Below are positions 11,776 to 25,942 of a DNA stretch of 64,000 nucleotides, piece by piece. The first letter of the stretch is position 1. Each line of letters starts with the position of its first letter. Where the stretch lies: contig ML682014.1 in NCBI GenBank assembly GCA_007922195.1, forward strand, positions 1,303,027-1,367,026. The letters run 5' to 3'. Source of the DNA: Podocnemis expansa. Its lineage: Eukaryota > Chordata > Testudines > Podocnemididae. Position numbers and translations under genes: made by a program. The notes beneath the pieces were generated by a model. It ran no database searches. It was given only the letters and a program-made list of their open reading frames with translations, and had not been told where the DNA came from.

Positions 11776-14700
11776 AGTTTTCTATACTATAATCTAAATA
11801 AAATTGCACAGGCATTCTGGGCGATTGGCACAGTAACTCCATTTACAGTCCTCCTTCAGCTATTTCTCCCTCTTTTTGGGGTTACACAATGGTTCGATAA
11901 TGAAGAACAAGCTTGTATGGTCAATACATAACCAGTGCATTAAATTTCACTAGTTACAGCTACTTAACCTTTATTACAAACATTATCTCTTTTGTGTTAA
12001 GTAATGATGTGATCAGTGCTGTACAAATTTCTATCTGTGGAAACAACTGGAAATGTTAGTCTGAAAATAGGGAATTGTAGCCTGCTCTGAAGTGCTTTGA
12101 AAGGCCCGGAGAATGAGCCCTCTATCTACAAAACAAGTACCATACAGGGAGTATCAATGTAAATGTCCCCACACTGCCCCACTGGTGTTCTGAAAGCATC
12201 AGATCTCAGGCTGAGTCTGATTCAGGCTCTGTACCAATTGAAATCTTGGCCTCAATACTAAAGAATTCCCACAGTGCAGCGTATTGTGACAATAATTTTT
12301 GTAATGTGAACCTTCAACCACTCATATAACAGAACAAAAAGCCAATTAATTTGCTGTAATTTTCTATACCCCCATGCTGCTAGTTGTGTTCAAACAACAG
12401 CCTACTCACTCTCTCGCTAACCAGGTTCTTTTTATACTTAGTCCTCCAGGGAAGTCATCTTACTGTTCCATTAATGGTGCTGTAGGTAATTTTGATTTGG
12501 CACTTTCATTCTCGACTCCTGTTTTCAACAGTTTACAAAAACTGGTTTTTGGACTGAATAATTCTTAGATTTTGGTTTTAGCCAAGATCTGTGTGTCTGC
12601 ATAATTTTGAAAATTTTTCAAAAAGTTAATATATTTTTGATAGACTATTTAATGAAGGTGGGGCATTTGCATTGTCAGACTTGCAGTTTTTTAATTCTTG
12701 GATATTTCAGTCAAAAGAAATTGTCCTTTAAGCCCTCAAACTTGGTGCTAAGATGACCAACAAGAGAAAAACTTTGGGAAATTAAAGTTTTCCCACAAGC
12801 CACTGTGTGAGCATATTTTGAGAATTTCAAAGATACTAAGAGCTCATCTGATACAAATGTACGCTTCTATAAGATGGACACCAAGCAGATAATCATTCCT
12901 AGGCACTATGACACAACTGTATACTGTCCAGTCAAACAAAATAGAAATGTTCATACTCACTTTTTTGTTTCACACATATCAGGTGACATTAAGAGAGACC
13001 ATAAACTTTTATAAGGTATACCTGAGAAACCTGTATGCAAGGGTCTGCCTAGAATTCACCAAATAACCCTGAAATTGCTTACAAGAGTACTTTCTAAAAT
13101 GGGATCTACACATCCAGAAAAGAGCTTCCTACAGTAGGCTTTTTTTCAGTATCAACAATAAATGAAACAGATAAAACCAGGAGCTAAACAAAATTTTGGA
13201 ATTTGAAGTTTCTGCAAGTTAAGTATAACTCATTTCTGAAGCAAAATTTGACAAGGAAGCTCAAATGAGAACCACAAAGAAACCAAACCTTCTAATAATT
13301 TAAGACAGTAACTACAGATGGATGATCAACAGAAAACCTGAAGATATCGCCACATGTAAAATCTGATGGCAATTATCAAGTTCTGTTTTCCATAGAAGGA
13401 GCATTGTGCCATAAGAAACTACATAAGGTCAGAGAAATACTAATTAAAGTCTACAGAGTCTACCTGGATATTAATAATTTTAAAATCAGAATCCTATTTT
13501 GGCCAGATGTGAATACTGATACTGAAGTCAGCATCAAGTGTGAAATACGCAATAAAATAGGAAGAAGAATGTAGAGGAACCACTGAAAATAAGATGAGAC
13601 TCCTGATTGCCTTTAATCCACAACTGGTGAGATTTCTTTGGATTAAATATGAAAGATAACTTCTTATTAGTGAACTAACACTGAAGTGTCTTGGAAATAC
13701 AGCTGTTGCTCAACACACACAGTAGTTATGTGGTAACACACTGTAAATTGCAGTTAGCTTAGCTCATATTATATTAATTCCAAACAAATTAAGAATAGAT
13801 TATAGCCCACAGTGCAAAAGTATTTCATTTCAAAGTTCAAACCTTCATTCTACACAGTGAAAGACCCTTTTGCTTCAGCCTTTGCATACTTTGTGTCCTT
13901 AATATCAGAAAAGCTTAAATCAGCAGCTGAGAAATTGATGAGAGACAGAGGGGTTGAGATAAGGGTGCTAGCTGACCCTGAAATGTGCTCAAGAGAAAGG
14001 CTGCTGCCTTCACAATGTAGTGGCACCTCTAGTTTTGGGAAAGGACTGTTCATTGCAACAAAAATAAATTTACTTACATAACTGCAGACTGAGAACTTAC
14101 TGCTTTATTTAACTGCATCACAACAGAGTGGGGGAAACTGAAACAGCCATTATCTAAAAAGCAAAGAAGAGAGGGATAGAGCATGGCAACAACCCATAAT
14201 ACTTTGAATAATCCAGTTAACTCCTTGATGACCACTTGATAACCCAGTTTCAGTAGAACAGGCTGATTGGGGGTTTTATGCACTGAAAGATAACAGATAG
14301 TGTTAATATTCCCCTCTTGTCTGCAGCATGAATTCTTTTAGGGTAGAGTGTCAGGCTGATACAGGGAAATATAATTTATATCTCTTGGCACTAGCTCATG
14401 TGAATCTTGCCATTTAAATCCCGGCTAAAACCTTTCATTTTTAGCCTTTTGTTCTTTCCATCTGATTCTGTGGTGCTATGACAGAAGGGTAGTATATAAA
14501 AACAACAAGATTGTATTGTATTTTAGTTTCAGAGAAGAAATATAATGAAATATAACAAAGAAATCTAGAAATATAACATAGAAATATATAGAATAAATAG
14601 AAATATAATACACGTGGTGGGCACCAGAAACAGAAGCTCATACTGCTTCTAAAGTTGCTCTAGCTGAGTGTACATTTTCTAATTTGTGTAGACATTTTTG

Positions 14701-17700
14701 TAATCACAAAAGTAGCATGAAAAAAATGACCACAGGGGATCCTCCTCAAACTGTAGGCTCCATTAGAGCCCATTTGTAAAATAACATGTTGCACAGATTT
14801 CATTCTCAGGAATGAAAAGCAAACAGTGCAAAATGTGCTGGTTGCTGATGAATAAATAAAAGATAATTTACTGACTAATTACACCTTTGTAATAAATCTA
14901 GATACACACGGTCAGTGCAGCCCTTCTGATACAGCAGGCCACGGATCACCTTTTACTCACTCTGACATTTGAAATGGAACCAACCAAACCTCTGTTTTCT
15001 TAGTCATGTATTATTTACTATCTAACAAAGCTGGAAGCTAAATTATGTAGAGATGTCTTTATCATACACTTTTCAGATCATCCACTATTATCTCACTAGC
15101 ATTTCTACTCCTTAACAACTTCTGAGGATTCAATGCCATCAAACACTCTACTATCAGAAGTCTTTGGGCTGATTTATCTCCCCATGTAAGTGTTCGGATG
15201 TGTGTGCAGAAAAATATAGTGTGTTACAATGGTGCCGGGCCACTCTGCTATAGTTAAGAATCTGCTGGCAATTCCATTGTTATCCTGTATGCAAAAGGTT
15301 CATAGCTTGGCTTTTATAATTTGCCTGGATGAGACTTGGCAGAGTTTTCAGCCTGAAATTGACTTTTTACCCCCTCAAAACAGATTAATGGTATAGGATA
15401 TATACGCATAGCACCTTTGCAAAGTATTATTGTGATGATGCAAAAATGAACAGGTGAATAATCCAGTGTGCTGACACCAAACATCATAATGGCTTCTAGG
15501 CACTGGTATGATGTATTTGTGCCAATGCTGAGTATTCTTATTGTTCATCAACAAATAGACTGTGGCAAATGCAATTGCATGTCAGTCAGCATAACAGTAT
15601 GGAGCATTAGTGTTATTCGCATAATACATGTACACGACCTTAACTGAAGTGGTATTGACAGCTGGAAGTTCTTCTGTAAAGACAAAACATGTTAATATTT
15701 AAGGGAAGAAAAACAGGTCTTTAGTGGGAAATGTGGAGTATCTAATAAGTGTATTTTGTTTCCAGTTTCTTCATGTGTCTGTGTTTACTCTGGCTATTTT
15801 GAATGTCAGTGCTATTGTGAATTCATGAGGTTCTAAAGGAGAAGCAGTGCATATTTACTTTAAATGGAATAAAAAATACATGAACATGTATCTCTCACAT
15901 CATGGGTCCCAGATCTGCTATCGGATATGCCAGCTGATATCATCATACTGCTTATAAAATCACTTTTAAAATGAATTTCATACTTGGGCAAACTACCTTA
16001 TAGTTAATAACGCTGGCAGAAAGCAGAAAGTATCTCAGATGCTGTCAATTATTTAAATGTATTACTTTATGGTTTTTTTGAGATGCTAACCTGCCATATA
16101 CTTGCTGGGCTATTTGTAAGATCACATACTGGGTTGTTTTTTTGTTTTGTTTTTCAACAAAATTTGAAAAAGAAATATAATATTTAGAAAGAGAGAATAC
16201 CAAAACAATTTGCTTTTTTCTATCCTTTTCTTTTTCTTTTGCTGTTATTAATTTTTAATTCTTGCTATATATTGAATGGCATTTGAAACAAAGCTCTCTT
16301 CAATGTGTATCACAGTTTTGTAGCTTCTTCATCCTGCAGAGTAGACTGCTATTTAGGCACAACCCTGCAGTTTACAGCATGCCTCCCAGGCCTTTTGGGT
16401 GTGCATGGGGAGAGCACACTGTGTTCTTATTAAAGCACAGAGAGCATCTATTTATCAATTGCATTATATTTATTTAAACATTACATAACTGTACTGAGAA
16501 ATGCTGGTAGATTCAAGGCAGCACAATATATTCTGCCTCCTTCAGTCCAGAACCCACTTTCCAAAATGGAGGGTGACCTTTGGGCTCTTCAGACAAACCC
16601 ATCTTTCTACAACAACAATAGCCATATAAATATTGCAGCATCCCTTCCTGATATACGTATACTTCCTTATCGATACACTGAGGGAATAGTGCCATGGCTT
16701 TCCCTGTTTTCTGCTTCTCCATGTCTCCTTCTGAGCTATCATATTCCTTGTTTTGACTCCAGAGAGACAGTATTGCTTCCTTCATTCTGCTCTCCTTTCC
16801 CCAGTTTCAGATTAGGTAGGTCTCTATCTATTTTTCCTCTTCTTTGGTTAAGGGTCAGACCTTTCCACCCATTTCTTTCCAGGGGAGTTGTCTCTTAGTT
16901 TGTCCGAGCCGTCTCTCACTTGTGCATGATCATAGGAAAGGAACAGAGTCATTATAATACCGCTCTGAAACGTCCTGTCGGCAGGAGATCTGTTTTCTCC
17001 ACACTACCTGTGGTCTGGGCCCTGAATTCACTGATGACTACTCAGTATTATTCTCAAAGCAAAAGGAGCAGGGTGCTGAGCAGTTTTTGAGGTCTAGACA
17101 GACTCACTGAATGAACTATGGCAGATGGTCCCAAAGTCAGCTGCTGGCATGATCTTGCTCCAGAGATCCAACCGTAATCTGCCTGCAGATCGAAAGTCCC
17201 TCTTTAAAATAAATTCTAATTAACATTTACAGTAGTTCTTATCTCTGTGAATTTCCTGTCAGACAGCTATTGACACCAGCTAGGCATAGGTGCAAGCTGA
17301 GGGTAGTGAGACAACCCCCTGAAAGTGAAATACAACAGGAGGAAGCTAACTCTACGTGGGAGCCCAACAGTGGAAAAGAAGCATGAAATCAGATGCTCTC
17401 TGGGCTACTCTGGCCAAATCCCCACCCGATCAGTACTACACAGCTGCAGGGAGCTGAGCAGAGAAGAGTAGCGCTCACATTGCATTGTTGTGAAACATTT
17501 CTGGGTAGACCTGCCGTCACAACACAACTTGAGCCTGGGTTTTTCCATAGGCAGAAACCATCTTTAACATGGGAGTGAATCACCTTCAGTCTGTCTTTAG
17601 ACAGCCTCTTTTCTGTGTCTAGGTTAAATAAGTACTGATTGATTTATGACCTATTTATTTTCAAAATACTTATTTTTGCATATTTGTACTGCTGGAATCC

Positions 17701-19440
17701 TTGCATAGAATTATCTTTGGTCTTTATATGTACATCTGCAGCATAACTAATATGAAACCCATTAAAAATAAAAATGCCCCCAAAATCCTCTTCTGAAGCA
17801 AGTGACCAATAATTTTATCGGACCATCTGCAGTGGGTTGTAGGAAATCTGAAGGATAAACCTAACGAACAAAAACAATGAATCACAGTTGGTGGAGAAGG
17901 AAACAGAGGCACAAATCAGTGTCTTTTTCTCAATGTCTCTTCCATAATGAACTGCTCAAGACCTGGACACGAAGAATTAGAAATCATTGCAACTGTAACT
18001 GGAAAAAAAAACTATCTATGGAAAGACAATGCAATTAGACTATGGCAGGTGCTAGTTGCAAGGACACAGCTGAGAGACAGATAATACTCTTGGAGTTATT
18101 AAGAGTATCTAATTATGCCTATCCACCTAGAAAACAGAGTTCTCCAAGCTCAAAAGATTGTCACTGCAACTACTAATGTTATTCAACATAATTTCTGCAT
18201 TCTTCCTGTTATACATTAGGGGTTTGAAGGACTTATGGCCATTGAAAGACTAGCTGTGTCTAAAATGAGGATTACCTGGAAACCAGCCATGATTGGTCTA
18301 TCAGCGATGCCATACTTGCCTAATCAAACAGCGGAGTACTAGGGAAAAAAGCCTGCTTCAGGTGTTTTTATTACCATGGCATCTAGAGCTGCTCAGAGAA
18401 GGTCTACGTGCACTGGTGGTAAAACTGCTGGTGCCCAGATCTCAGCTAGTGTTGCCACAGGTTGTGACCAATGATGGAAGAAGTCCCTAAAATTCCCTGC
18501 ACAAACAAGATGAGGCCACCACAATTAACAAGCCATTTTGAAGCTAGTCTTCAAACTCCAAAGCATGTTTATATAGTGCTGGGTCGCACTCTACAATTAA
18601 CACTTGCGACAGGCTGAATATAAATGCAGCCACAAAGCAAGTGACACATGTACACATACTTCTTTACAGGAGTTTCAGAGTTTATAGGCCTTAGCCAGCA
18701 GCAATGATTATCAGAATCTAACTTTGTTTTGCATCCCTGGCATTCACAAGGACGTCAGAGCAGACAACAGGCTATCAAAGCTTCTGAAACAAATCAGTGT
18801 GTGCCTTACCTCCCAAGGTCTCTCTGTCTAGTTTTATTATTACTAATAACAGAACCATGGTTGCAAGAGCATGGCCAATTCACACATGCCCTTTCTTATA
18901 GATTGCCTGAACATGCTCTAGCATGATTTTTTTCGGAAGAATGACGACAGAATTAAGAGGTTTTCTGGCAGAAGCTCATAGAATCTGCACTCATTTGAGT
19001 CACTCAATAATTAAAATCTTTGGGAGCTGTAGGAGGAAATGTATATAACTCATGACAAAATTAAACTAAGGAGGAGGCACATAATGAAACTGGACTTTTT
19101 ACAAGCTGAAAAGGCTTAAGGTCTACCCACTCTATCAATTTCTAAGTTTGCATAATTTAAGTTATGAGGAGGCAGAAGAAGATATAAATTAAAGGCCAGG
19201 TTAGGTTACTTTAAATTGCATCATTTTATACCTTCCTCTGGCTTTCCTAAATTCAAATTACACCAATTAAGACATCAGGATTAAAGTACAAGGAGATCTT
19301 TTTAAGTTTAAGTGCTGCCAAGCCTACACATTCTCTCTGAATTTGACCCTGTGAGCTTAAGTGCACCTAAATGGGTAAGTAAATCTATACTGGACCATGG
19401 GAGCATGAATAAGATGATGCATCAAAATGCTACTCTTTAA
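11776..19440. other. Long AT-rich region without recognised genes
   Basis: About 7.7 kb shows no convincing exon, RNA gene, target-site-bounded element or long tandem array. Open frames here are 60-110 codons with no recognisable domain. Ancient repeats may be present but are too diverged for me to name. Confidence 0.4.
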
Positions 19441-19589
19441 CTCCCTGATGTGGACACTGTGTGCGCATGCTAAATATTTCTTAGTTCACGTTAATAGAAT
19501 TCTCTTCAAACAGAGTCACAGCCCAATGCGAACTACAAACATTTTAGTTCATGCCCATAGTACCACTGTGGGGCAGTGTAGATATAGCC
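19441..19589. mobile_element. Truncated Harbinger-like MITE end
   Basis: The right edge CAGTGTAGATATAGCC is the family terminus GTGTAGACATAGCC with one change. Upstream it contains TTAGTTCACGTTAATAGAATT and GCGAACTACAAAC, degenerate remnants of the usual palindromes. No left terminus is present. Confidence 0.45.
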
Positions 19590-19644
19590 TAAATAAATTT
19601 GAAGGGAATCTAGGAAAGTAAACAAGTTCCAAAGAGGTAGCCAT

Positions 19645-19775
19645 GGAAGTGTTTTAGAGCAGGTTAGACAAATGTCCGTCAGGGGTGGCTTAAGGTGGTG
19701 GTTGGTCCTGCCATGAGCACAGGGGATGTGATTCAATGACCTCTCATGGTTCCATCCAGTTTCTGTGATTCTATT
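19645..19775 (+). mobile_element. CR1 LINE 3'-end fragment
   Basis: The order of motifs is that of a CR1 3' untranslated end: AGCAGGTTAGACAAATGTC, GTTGGTCCTGCCATGAGC, CAATGACCTCTCATGGTTCC, then CAGTTTCTGTGATTCTAT, with the terminal ATTCTATG-type tail. It is severely 5'-truncated and contains no reverse transcriptase. Confidence 0.75.
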
Positions 19776-20460
19776 TATATTATGAATTTGCAAATGGGCT
19801 CTTACAAGAATGTATGGAACAGATATAAGCCAATAAGCTTCATCTGAGTAGAGATCAAAAAAGTCAATTAAAAGGAAACTCCTCCTAAACATTACTGAAT
19901 GAATTATTTCTCTAGTTCTTAATTATTGCTATAAAATTATACAAAGAATCATAAATAAAATAGATGAAATACAGTGACATGGGTTTCTTTCTCAGATTTT
20001 GAGACACAAAAGAACTAACAAAGTGCTAAATTCTACCTTTATGTACAACGCCCGCAAACCCATTCTCCATGCCTCAGGAACTTCATTTTTCTCACAGACG
20101 GTTTTGAAAAACACTCAGCTTTGTCCTAACCCCATTGAAGTCAATGACTGCTGTGGAAGCAGAGTTCAGTCTATGCTGGACATCTTTTGAAATCCACCCG
20201 ACTCTATTATTTTGTGCTGCCCTATTGTTATGCTTTTGCTTGAAATTTGACTTTAATTAAGGTTGTGTAGGTTTCAAGCAGGAAGAGCATGAATGATTTT
20301 CTGAAGCTCTCCTAGCTTCAGCTGTCAGCATCAACAGAGAGAAATCATTGCACTATGAGGAGAGAAAGCACTGTTGGGTTCTGTCTCATGGTTGCACTAC
20401 TGAACCATCATACTGGGGGGACATTTTTGAACTGTGATTGTGGGCGAGGCAAATTAATTA
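19776..20460. other. Intergenic stretch, nothing recognised
   Basis: No gene or named repeat was recognised. Confidence 0.4.
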
Positions 20461-20538
20461 AGGCCTGATCCAAAGCCCCCATTGAAGACATTGTGTGCCT
20501 TTACATTAACTTTAATTGGCTCTGGATCTGGCCCCTAA
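20461..20538. repeat. Palindromic short repeat (GGCCTGATCCAAAGCC type)
   Basis: AGGCCTGATCCAAAGCC at the left faces TGGCTCTGGATCTGGCCCC at the right, an imperfect inverted pair. Dispersed hairpin-forming repeats of this type occur in amniote genomes. No target duplication was visible. Confidence 0.5.
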
Positions 20539-23500
20539 CACGTGACTAGCTAATACTTGACTAATCATGCACATTCTGATGACGTGTAAAATATTTTGGA
20601 CTATGTGCTAGTCAGTGAGAATGAGTACAATGAAAGACAAATAATCATCCATTCGTTATTTACTGCAAGAAAGTATAAGACAGACAAAGACTTTCAAATT
20701 CTCCAACAAACTGTTTAGTACTGAAACTGGCAGGCAGAAACGGTCTCTGCTTTATACCACACTTATGAAAATCCCTTGAAATGTAACATATTTGGGAACT
20801 ATTTTACTGACAAGGAGTCCTGAAATATATTAAGTATCAAACATTCCTCATATAAAAAATTAACAAATAGGCAATAACCCATATACGGGATAATGTTCCT
20901 GCTCATCTATGGTATCCCATAAAAATGCCTACAGCTTTTGATGAGAAAAATATACTTGTGGGTGGAATGCCTAGAATGACAATGATGCTTGTCTAAAATG
21001 TTTGTCAGCCTGTCTGGCAGCTTTTCTACATAATACCGTATCAAACTCTCTTCAGTCCAAATCTAGAATCGGAAGAGAAGCCCTATGAGGTGTTAGTCAT
21101 TCATAAACAGACCACTGATCAAAGATTTAATTCTCCACATGATAGGATAAGTGATTTCATTGCAAGTAGGATCAATAATGGGGACTAGAGGGAAGGAGGC
21201 TTCATGATGCAACCTTTCTACTATAATACGTTATATAATTAGAATAGTTTTCTATCTCCATCTCCTGACTAAAGGCTCTTCTCATGCCCCTAGTGCCATC
21301 TGGCAAAGAGGCTTTCTGAAGAGCAAAGAAATCACCTAGTATCTGGTTAACAGGGCAATTGGTGACTCTACACCATTGAGAGTTATCCTGGTTTGAAAAC
21401 ACTTAAGGTTTCATTACTCCTTTGACCTCCTCTATTATATCCCAGAACAATTAAACAAATGAAAGTTTTCTTCTAACACTGGCTTTTTCTTCAAATCCTT
21501 TTCTTCAAATTTTTGCCAGGTCTTTTTGTTTTGTTGATCCTTTGATAAGACAGCACCAGCAACAGATAAATGGTACCTGAAGGAGAACTGTTGTGTAATA
21601 AACCTTCTGGGCCGGACATGCTAGGTCAATGCCATCCATAGCATGTCTTGGAACACGGCAGTATCCTCTGTTTAACTGGCACAATGAAACTTCACTACTC
21701 ATACTACAATCCATACCAAATGGTGCACCAGATACCATTGGAAATGGCAGTGATTGGTTACACACCATAATTAGCTATTGGCAAAAGCACTAGGGATTTA
21801 CTGACACAGAGTTCTTTGAAACTAGCCTTAAAGTAACACTTCCATAGATGAGGAATTTCTTAGCATTTGTAGGCTATATATGGTCGCAGCAAATACACAT
21901 ATATTAGATAACATCCTGGTATTCCAACATACAACTGCAACAACAAATAAATACTAAACATATGTTATATTTGACAAGCTTCTGACGTGCTATTATTCCC
22001 ATTGTTTTCAGTGGAAACAGGACTGGTTACTCCCTATCTTCCTGCTGAATTCTGAGTGAGAGGCATCATTTTCCTTATATTGCATTGGGAAGTTTTTCAG
22101 TGAATTGTTAGAAGGTGTATTTAAATTGTTCCTACAAAAGAAGTTCTAATTGTAAATCTGTATATGACTCCTTATTGTAGCCCTATTTTGCATTCCTAAC
22201 TCAGACAAAACTCTAACTGACATATTCAGATCCTGGCTTTATATTCTGAAATTGTGCTGAAGTTCACAAAAGTTTTAAATGTTGAACACCCAGAGCTAGA
22301 TTCAGATCTCAGTTCTGTAACTAAAAATCTGCAGTAATTTGCTGATTTTCATGGCCTTACTGATGTAACTGAGATCAGAGTTGCCAATAATCTAATTCCA
22401 TTTATCAGTGTGTGTTTATAAATATAGATATCAGTATCAACACTTGCTTGTTTTTGCTGAAACTTTCTGGACACATTCAACCTGAGGCAGATAACAAACA
22501 TCAAAAAATTCAGCTCCAGCAATTAAAGCTTGGCACAATTTTAAGCAATAGGAAAAAGAGATGACAATGGGAAGTATTAACCGGCTTTCACCATAGGCAT
22601 TGTTACATTGTCTACCTGTACAATAAGACAATGGCTTCCAAAGAGAACTAGTATTCTGATGTATTTTTGGCCTTGCTCTATGGAAAATGGAGGGCACTGT
22701 CAGCAGGTTTAGACAAGTAAAGTTAACAAGGAATGACAGCTTATGTCATCATTGGCACTAATTTGCTGTGTAAGTAGCATAGTTAAGATCCTGAGGTGGA
22801 ATTTAATGTACTTCCATTTGCTTAGATGTAAAACCTACATGCAGACACATGCAGTCATAAACTCTGAGAAATGAGCTCTACTGAAATATTAGCCTGTATT
22901 GTTTTATTTTGATTCAGTGTCTAAATAATTTGTTGTTTAAAAATTAATGTGGGTGCTTGGTCTATTTTTCTATATGCCTTAGATACTTTTTCTTACAAAA
23001 GCCATCAAATATTATTTAGTTTAAGGGAAGTGCAGTGTTTGCAGTGAGATCTTCACTGGTATTAAAAGAAACTTTATTCTGAAGTCATTGCCTCAGGAAG
23101 TAAGACTAAGTGACTTTTCCATGTCTTAGTAGTAGAATAAAATTTTACTCTAATTTGTATGCATTATAAAAGCATAAACTCCAGTACAGAAACCTATCCT
23201 CAGATTTGATATGGATCATCTTGTCAAAAAAATGCAACTTACATACCCACATATGGATCTGACTTACTTATATTGACTTTAAATTTATGCTTATTTTTGG
23301 AACATGAGTAGACTTTATAAGAATTAAGAAGGAAAATTGTACGGAAAAGTGTATTGTGTGATGACTTTAGTACTCCAGAGTGAGCAAGCAACAAATATGC
23401 CTTTTGCCCTTTAAATCACAAGTGTGCCTTGTTCCTTTTAAATCTAAAATACTACCTGCCAACTCATTCGCATTTTCCCTTCACTGTGTTTCCAGATACA

Positions 23501-23739
23501 TATAAATTAGAGTAGTCCTGGGATAAGATAAAATAGTCATGGTATCTTTAATAAATAGTACATTTTGCTGTTGTGAATGGCTCTAGTTATTGTAGTTGGT
23601 CTTTCAGATTGTAACAAACTTTCACAGCTGGACTCTCAAAATATATATATTCTAGACAATATGTGAAGAATATTTTTCCAAATTAGCATAATCCTAAAAC
23701 AAACAGAACCTGCTTTGCTAAAATACCCTTGTTTGATAT
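20539..23739. other. AT-rich intergenic stretch, nothing recognised
   Basis: About 3.2 kb has no recognised gene, RNA gene or bounded element. Confidence 0.4.
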
Positions 23740-23985
23740 TTGTTTGTATTTCTATAGGGCTATCTACCTGAATATCAAAGTGCTTACAAGCATTAATGAA
23801 TTTAGCCTCAAGTCATACATTTGATGTAGGCACAGTAATTATTAAGATTCCTGTTTTTCAGACAGGGGAACTGGGTCTCAGAAAGTGTAAGTGACTTGAC
23901 TTAACTTCACTGAAGATCATGCAAGTATGCTGTAAAGTCAGGAATAGAACCTGACTACCTAATCCCAAATCCTTGGGTTTTTAAC
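23740..23985 (+). mobile_element. MIR / CORE-SINE copy
   Basis: The sequence follows the MIR consensus in order. There is a stretch like CAGTAATTATTAAGATTCC, then CAGACAGGGGAACTGGGTCT, AAGTGTAAGTGACTTG, GATCATGCAAGTATGCTG and AGTCAGGAATAGAACC. These correspond to the 'fraction of ATTATTATCCCCATTTTACAG, GAGGAAACTGAGGC, CAAGGTCACACAGC, GGGATTCGAACC' core. MIR-type SINEs are ancient in amniotes, so this is old background DNA. Confidence 0.8.
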
Positions 23986-24138
23986 AATGACAGCCTACTT
24001 TCTAAATTTTTGCAAGAACATTTGTCACAAAACATTTGTTTCCTGTTCCACTGCAGATAGCTAACTGGCAGAAAGCTCATCACTGGAAATACAAATCCAA
24101 AATGACAACTGGTTTATATTTGCCCTTCAGAGGCACCA

Positions 24139-24212
24139 TGGGTCTAATCCAAAACCTACTGAAATCAATGACAGCTATTCCATTGACTTAAATAGGTTTT
24201 GGATCAGGCCTA
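24139..24212. repeat. Palindromic short repeat around ATTGACTTCAATGG-type core
   Basis: TCTAATCCAAAACCTACTGA and AAATAGGTTTTGGATCAGGC form a near-complementary stem around a CATTGACT core. It belongs to the same loose class as 20461-20538 and 46813-46880, diverged hairpin repeats with no coding content. Confidence 0.5.
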
Positions 24213-24953
24213 TAACAGTTATAGCATACACATTTATCTTTGTCAGCTCATTTTCTTTATCTTTGTACAGGGAGAGATGAGAGACTCAGTGGTTTGTTTG
24301 GGTTTTTTATAGAGGGTTTAAAGTTAGTGCAGTTGTCTTTCTTGGAAAAATGTTCTAATTGTACTTGCGGTCTTGACTGTCAGTTTGCTTTTTCTTCAAG
24401 GTGAGACTTTAGAAAGTGTTTGAGAAAGAGGGAATATATATGTACATACTTAAACTATGTGTATTGTGAGATTTTCTTTTACTTCATTTAAACTTTTTTT
24501 CCTCTCAGACTTCTTGTTTTGTTCATTCTCCTACCCCTTTTGTCAACAGAAGGAAATCAGATAAATTGCATTAGACAATGCTGACTTCATAGTAAATCCT
24601 GTAGAAATGTTAACTGCATTAAACATGTTTTAAGTATTCCTTCAACCTACTTAGAACTGACTAATGATATCACATGGAACAAAGAAGCAGAGAATTTACA
24701 ATTGCTAATTTTAGCACACCAACTGAAGAAAATAAGCATTGTAGGAACAGAGGAATCAAAGTTATGGAATTTTTGTCAATGCACAGTAGACTTATGTGAC
24801 AGCTAAGGCATTAAGTTATGGACATCTCCCATTTGGAGATATCAAACACTACTCAGATTATTGGAAAGTAAAACAAAACCTGCTAGTGATCTAAGGCATA
24901 TTCAGATGTTGTGTAAGTAGGTGAAATTCTAGTCAGCAACAGATACTGTACTC
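24213..24953. other. Intergenic stretch, nothing recognised
   Basis: No gene or bounded element was recognised. Confidence 0.4.
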
Positions 24954-24954
24954 A

Positions 24955-25060
24955 GTGTTCCATCTAAGGATTCGGATGTCATGAGCAAAAATTTTAATTT
25001 GTGAGAAGAAATTTTGCCTTGTGGTAACCTGTGAATCTAACTTTACAGTTACACATTATT
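24955..25060. mobile_element. Fragment of hAT-like short element (CAGTGTTCC end)
   Basis: CAGTGTTCCATCTAAGGATT resembles the CAGTGTTCCCTCTAA terminus of the element at 9892-10055, and the sequence just inside has the GAGCAAAAATTTT motif of that family. The opposite end is missing. Confidence 0.35.
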
Positions 25061-25083
25061 ATCCACTTTTACCAAAATTACAA

Positions 25084-25540
25084 GGCTATGTCTACACGGC
25101 TCTTTTATTTTGAAATAACACTCATTATTTCAAAATAAAAGAAATTAGGTCTACACGATGTTTTCTTGTTTCAGAACGACGGATCCCGTCCTTTCAAAAT
25201 AAGAATCGTCATTTCGAAAAACTAAAACCTGCCCCCCCCTCGAAACGGCCGTTATTTCGGAAGGGATATTTTGAAATAACGCCATTTAGACCTGTTCTTT
25301 CGAAACAACACTGTGTAGACCTGTTGTTTTGAAAGAACTGTTTGGAAACAACAGGTCCAAACGGCTTTATTTCAAAATAACCATTTCGAAATAACAGCTG
25401 TTTGGATTGCAGGCTTTCCCTTAATTCGAATTAACATTTTGTTAATTCGAATTAACTTATTTTGAAATAAGGATTTTGTTTCAAAATAACTCATTTTGAA
25501 ATCCTTATTTCAAAATAACAATGCATGTGTAGACATAGCC
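25084..25540. mobile_element. Harbinger-like MITE (TTATTTCGAAATAA family)
   Basis: The ends GGCTATGTCTACACGG and GTGTAGACATAGCC are inverted copies. The flanking trinucleotides 25081-25083 and 25541-25543 are both CAA, a 3-bp target duplication. The interior is a ladder of short palindromes (TTATTTCGAAATAA-like, TTAATTCGAATTAAC). It is non-coding, and its right edge lies only 23 bp from the next insertion at 25564. Confidence 0.8.
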
Positions 25541-25942
25541 CAATTGTGTACTGTACAAAATAGTTCCAAAGGGATAGCCATGTTAGTGTAGTTCAGCAAA
25601 AGAAGCAAGGCATCCTGTGGCACTTGAAGACTAACAGATTTATTTATCACATGAGCTTTTGTGGGAGAAAATCCCACTTCGTCAGATGCTTTGAAGATGG
25701 GGGAATTTACAGAATGGGATGAAAATAAATGCAAGGGAGTCTAAGACATGGGATCAGGTCATACAGTAACAGCAAATCAGAGCAGTTGTTGAGGTTCAAA
25801 CACTGGGAAACAACATGTAGAGGAGGGTGAAATCAAATCACCTGTTGTAATGGGAAAAGAAGCCATACTCACTAATTAATCCTGCTTTCACCCAATCAGA
25901 TCTGCATATCAATTCTAATCCAGCCTTTTCTCTTTGAATTCT

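Noticed and set aside
11776..19440. Possible host gene exons in the long quiet region
   Set aside because: I looked for domain-like frames flanked by splice sites and found only short, low-complexity frames. Absence is not proof, since small exons are invisible without conservation data.
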